A stretch of DNA of 8,112 nucleotides, taken from positions 1 to 8,112 of the forward strand of contig JBIOUU010000194.1 of NCBI GenBank assembly GCA_044867345.1. Direction: 5' to 3'. The stretch comes from AC-69 sp044867345. Its GTDB lineage: Bacteria > Actinomycetota > UBA4738 > HRBIN12. Numbering within the stretch: the stretch's first letter is position 1; each line of letters opens with the position of its first letter. Below are positions 6,651 to 8,112 of the stretch, piece after piece. Under the pieces are notes generated by a model. The model searched no databases. It saw only the letters and a list, made by a program, of their open reading frames with translations, and was not told the DNA's origin. The position numbers were made by a program, and so were the translations under genes.

Positions 6651-6656
6651 GAGCCC

Positions 6657-7784
6657 TCATTTCCCGCCGAGCGCTCGGTCGTACACCTGGAGGGTGAGGC
6701 GAGCCGTCTCGTCCCAGGAGAACCGCTCGGCCTGGCGCCGGCCCCGCATCGCCAGCCGTTCGGCCAGATCCAGGTCCGTCAGCACCGACTCGATGGCCTG
6801 GGCGATCTCGCGGACCGACCGGGGGCTCACGCCGAGCGTGGCGTCTCCCGCCACCTCGGGGACGGCGGACGTGTTCGATGCCACCGTAGGGATGCCCCGG
6901 ACCATGGCCTCGATCACCGGAAGTCCGAACCCCTCGTACAGCGACGGGTAGACGAATGCGTCGGCCGCCCGGTACAGGGCATCGAGATCCCTCTCGGACA
7001 CGGCCCCGGTCATCACGATGTCGCCCGGGCCCGACAGCGCGATCTCCCGCATCAGCGCGTCGTGGTGCCACCCGAGTGGCCCGGCGAGCACCAGCGCATG
7101 CGGGAGGCCGGTGGCGGCAACCCGTCGGTACGCCCGGATCAACCGGACCAAGTTCTTGCGCGGCTCGAGCGTGCCAACGAACAGGACGTAGGGTTCGCGG
7201 ACCTTCAGCCGTGCGAGGGTCGCGTCGGCGTCATCACCCCCAACGCCGATCGACGCGGCCAGGGGAACGACGTGGAGCCGAGCGGGGTCGACCCTCGTCC
7301 GCGACAGCAGGTCCTCGGCCGTGTTGCGGGACGGGGTGACGATGGCGTCGGCCCGGGCGACCGCGGCCCGAAGCCCCAGCCGGTACATGGAGCGCCACAA
7401 CCGGGGGAACATCCCGGGGTGGTACTCGAAGGCGAGGTCGTGGACGGTCACCACCAGCCGCTGCCCCGATCCGGCGGGAGGGATGGCGGCCGGGTTGGTG
7501 GCATGGACGATCTCGGAACCCTGCAGGCTCGGGGGAAGGGGCGGTCGCCCGAGGAGATCCCACCTCGGATAGAGGGTCCGGATAGGCGCCGGGAGCTCCT
7601 CCACCCAGAATTCGCGGATCCATCGCTCTGGCGGGCCGTCATGGTCGAACCTCGCATGGAACAGGAGGACGTCGAGGCCCGGGTCCCGCCGGGCCATCGC
7701 GGGAACGAGGTTTCGGATATAGGTCCCGATCCCACCGGGGGTCTGGAACCACAGCTGGTCGACATGGATCGCGACGCCCGTCAT
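6657..7784 (-). CDS. GT4-family (GT-B) glycosyltransferase
   Basis: 375 residues. It has the two Rossmann-like domains of GT-B retaining glycosyltransferases. The N-terminal acceptor domain begins with strand VAIHVDQL and the loop PGGIG (16-20) and contains VTVHDLAFEYHPG. The C-terminal nucleotide-sugar domain has FVGTLEPRKN (E207, R209, K210) and the hallmark E-x7-E: E284 in YEGFG and E292 in VIEAM. It probably transfers mannose or another hexose from a nucleotide sugar onto a lipid, glycan or polysaccharide precursor at the inner membrane face; donor and acceptor cannot be read from sequence. No signal peptide or membrane span is seen. The ATG at 7784 is preferred over a GTG at 7940, because the extra 52 residues are low-complexity Arg/Gly/Pro sequence that would run through the gene upstream. 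AGG in CCTAGG gives only a weak ribosome binding site. It follows the carboxylase small subunit by 8 nt, so it is likely in the same operon. Confidence 0.93.
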   Translation of the reverse strand: MTGVAIHVDQLWFQTPGGIGTYIRNLVPAMARRDPGLDVLLFHARFDHDGPPERWIREFWVEELPAPIRTLYPRWDLLGRPPLPPSLQGSEIVHATNPAAIPPAGSGQRLVVTVHDLAFEYHPGMFPRLWRSMYRLGLRAAVARADAIVTPSRNTAEDLLSRTRVDPARLHVVPLAASIGVGGDDADATLARLKVREPYVLFVGTLEPRKNLVRLIRAYRRVAATGLPHALVLAGPLGWHHDALMREIALSGPGDIVMTGAVSERDLDALYRAADAFVYPSLYEGFGLPVIEAMVRGIPTVASNTSAVPEVAGDATLGVSPRSVREIAQAIESVLTDLDLAERLAMRGRRQAERFSWDETARLTLQVYDRALGGK

Positions 7785-7792
7785 CGCCGGAC

Positions 7793-8053
7793 CTAGGTGG
7801 CGTCGCCCCGGCCGTGCAGCGATGGAACGCCGGGACGAACGAACGGGGCTCGCGCCGGGACGCCCCACGCTGCCTCCATGTGCCGCCGGACCTGCAGCGC
7901 ACCGAATCCGGTGGCCTCGATCCGTCCGGCAAGGACCCACGGGTCGGGGTGCGGGCTCTCCTTGAGGAAGTACCGCTCCAGGGCGAGCAGGATGGCGCGC
8001 TCCTCCTCGCGGGTGAGGCCGCTCGGCACCTCGAACCGCCGCTCGCCGTTCAC
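7793..8053 (-). CDS. Small acyl-CoA carboxylase accessory (epsilon-like) protein
   Basis: 86 residues with no signal peptide. The order beta subunit, then a tiny protein with a 4-nt GTGA overlap, is that of actinobacterial acyl-CoA carboxylase operons, where an epsilon subunit stabilises the carboxyltransferase and binds it to the biotin-carrying alpha subunit. The visible pattern fits loosely: a short strand RFEVPSG, a helix LTREEERAILLALERYFL (about 13-30) and a Trp-centred segment DPWVLAGRIEA (about 37-47), then a basic, Pro-rich tail after GVP. It lacks the classic actinobacterial epsilon ending, so it may be a distinct family that occupies the same slot. The GTG start at 8053 is dictated by the overlap with the beta stop; no separate ribosome binding site is evident, so translation is probably coupled. 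The gene is solid; the function is inferred mostly from position. Confidence 0.72.
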   Translation of the reverse strand: MNGERRFEVPSGLTREEERAILLALERYFLKESPHPDPWVLAGRIEATGFGALQVRRHMEAAWGVPARAPFVRPGVPSLHGRGDAT

Positions 8054-8112
8054 AACGGCATGTTCCCGTGCTTGCGCGCCGGGACCGCCTCGCGCTTGGT
8101 GACCAGCATCCG
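8050..8112 (-). CDS. Acyl-CoA carboxylase beta (carboxyltransferase) subunit, C-terminal end only
   Basis: Only the last 20 codons are inside the window; the gene continues past the right edge. They encode RMLVTKREAVPARKHGNMPL followed by TGA. The KHGN(I/M)PL ending is the characteristic C-terminus of propionyl-CoA/acetyl-CoA carboxylase beta subunits of the PccB/AccD5 type, which transfer the carboxyl group from biotin to the acyl-CoA. The stop overlaps the start of the next gene by 4 nt (GTGA). Propionyl- versus acetyl- or methylcrotonyl-CoA specificity is set by residues outside the window. Confidence 0.85.
   Translation of the reverse strand, partial: RMLVTKREAVPARKHGNMPL

Noticed and set aside
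5796..7796. A 666-codon plus-strand open frame running through the hydroxyacyl-CoA dehydrogenase and opposite the glycosyltransferase.
   Set aside because: The translation is Arg/Gly/Pro-rich throughout and conflicts with two well-supported genes; it reflects codon bias.
7785..7940. Longer N-terminus for the glycosyltransferase from a start at 7940.
   Set aside because: It would run through the epsilon-like gene in another frame and adds 52 residues of low-complexity sequence before the normal first strand.
1..8112. CRISPR array, tRNA/rRNA, insertion sequence, attachment site or phage defence system.
   Set aside because: No regularly spaced repeats, no cloverleaf or rRNA-like stretch, and no transposase, integrase, nuclease or defence motifs were seen on either strand.

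Overview
The window reads as chromosomal DNA from a high-GC bacterium, most likely an actinomycete-type (Actinomycetota) organism. The reasons are uniformly G/C-rich third codon positions, GTG starts mixed with ATG, tight 4-16 nt gene overlaps, a cyclase-ATPase-TPR regulator of a kind common in that phylum, and an acyl-CoA carboxylase beta subunit followed by a tiny epsilon-like gene. No species can be named from the sequence. I see no rRNA, tRNA, CRISPR array, transposase or integrase, and no compositional break that would suggest an island.

Layout. Bases 1-2745 (+) are the 3' part of a large signalling ATPase: the end of a class III nucleotide cyclase domain, a STAND/AAA-type P-loop ATPase and a TPR array. 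It overlaps by 16 nt with an acyl-CoA dehydrogenase (2730-3881, +). After a 127-nt gap carrying a possible promoter comes a secreted coiled-coil/M23 zinc peptidase (4009-5169, +). A small lipoprotein of unknown function follows (5249-5695, +), with its ribosome binding site folded into a hairpin. Next is a short-chain 3-hydroxyacyl-CoA dehydrogenase (5758-6621, +). Convergent to it, on the minus strand, is a run read from the right edge inward: the last 20 codons of an acyl-CoA carboxylase beta subunit (8050-8112), an epsilon-like small protein (7793-8053, 4-nt overlap) and a GT4 glycosyltransferase (6657-7784, 8-nt gap). The two strands meet at a 35-nt spacer holding an inverted repeat.

How the genes fit together. 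Three loci belong to acyl-CoA metabolism: acyl-CoA dehydrogenase, 3-hydroxyacyl-CoA dehydrogenase, and a propionyl/acetyl-CoA carboxylase-type complex. Together they suggest a fatty-acid or branched-chain acid degradation neighbourhood. Three others concern the envelope or its building blocks: the M23 peptidase, the lipoprotein and the glycosyltransferase. The regulator at the left edge is coupled to the acyl-CoA dehydrogenase by overlap, which may or may not reflect a functional link.

I did not find a convincing new system. The least explained parts are the lipoprotein with its occluded ribosome binding site, the two-cysteine M23 peptidase beside it, and the divergent carboxylase accessory protein sharing a transcript with a glycosyltransferase.
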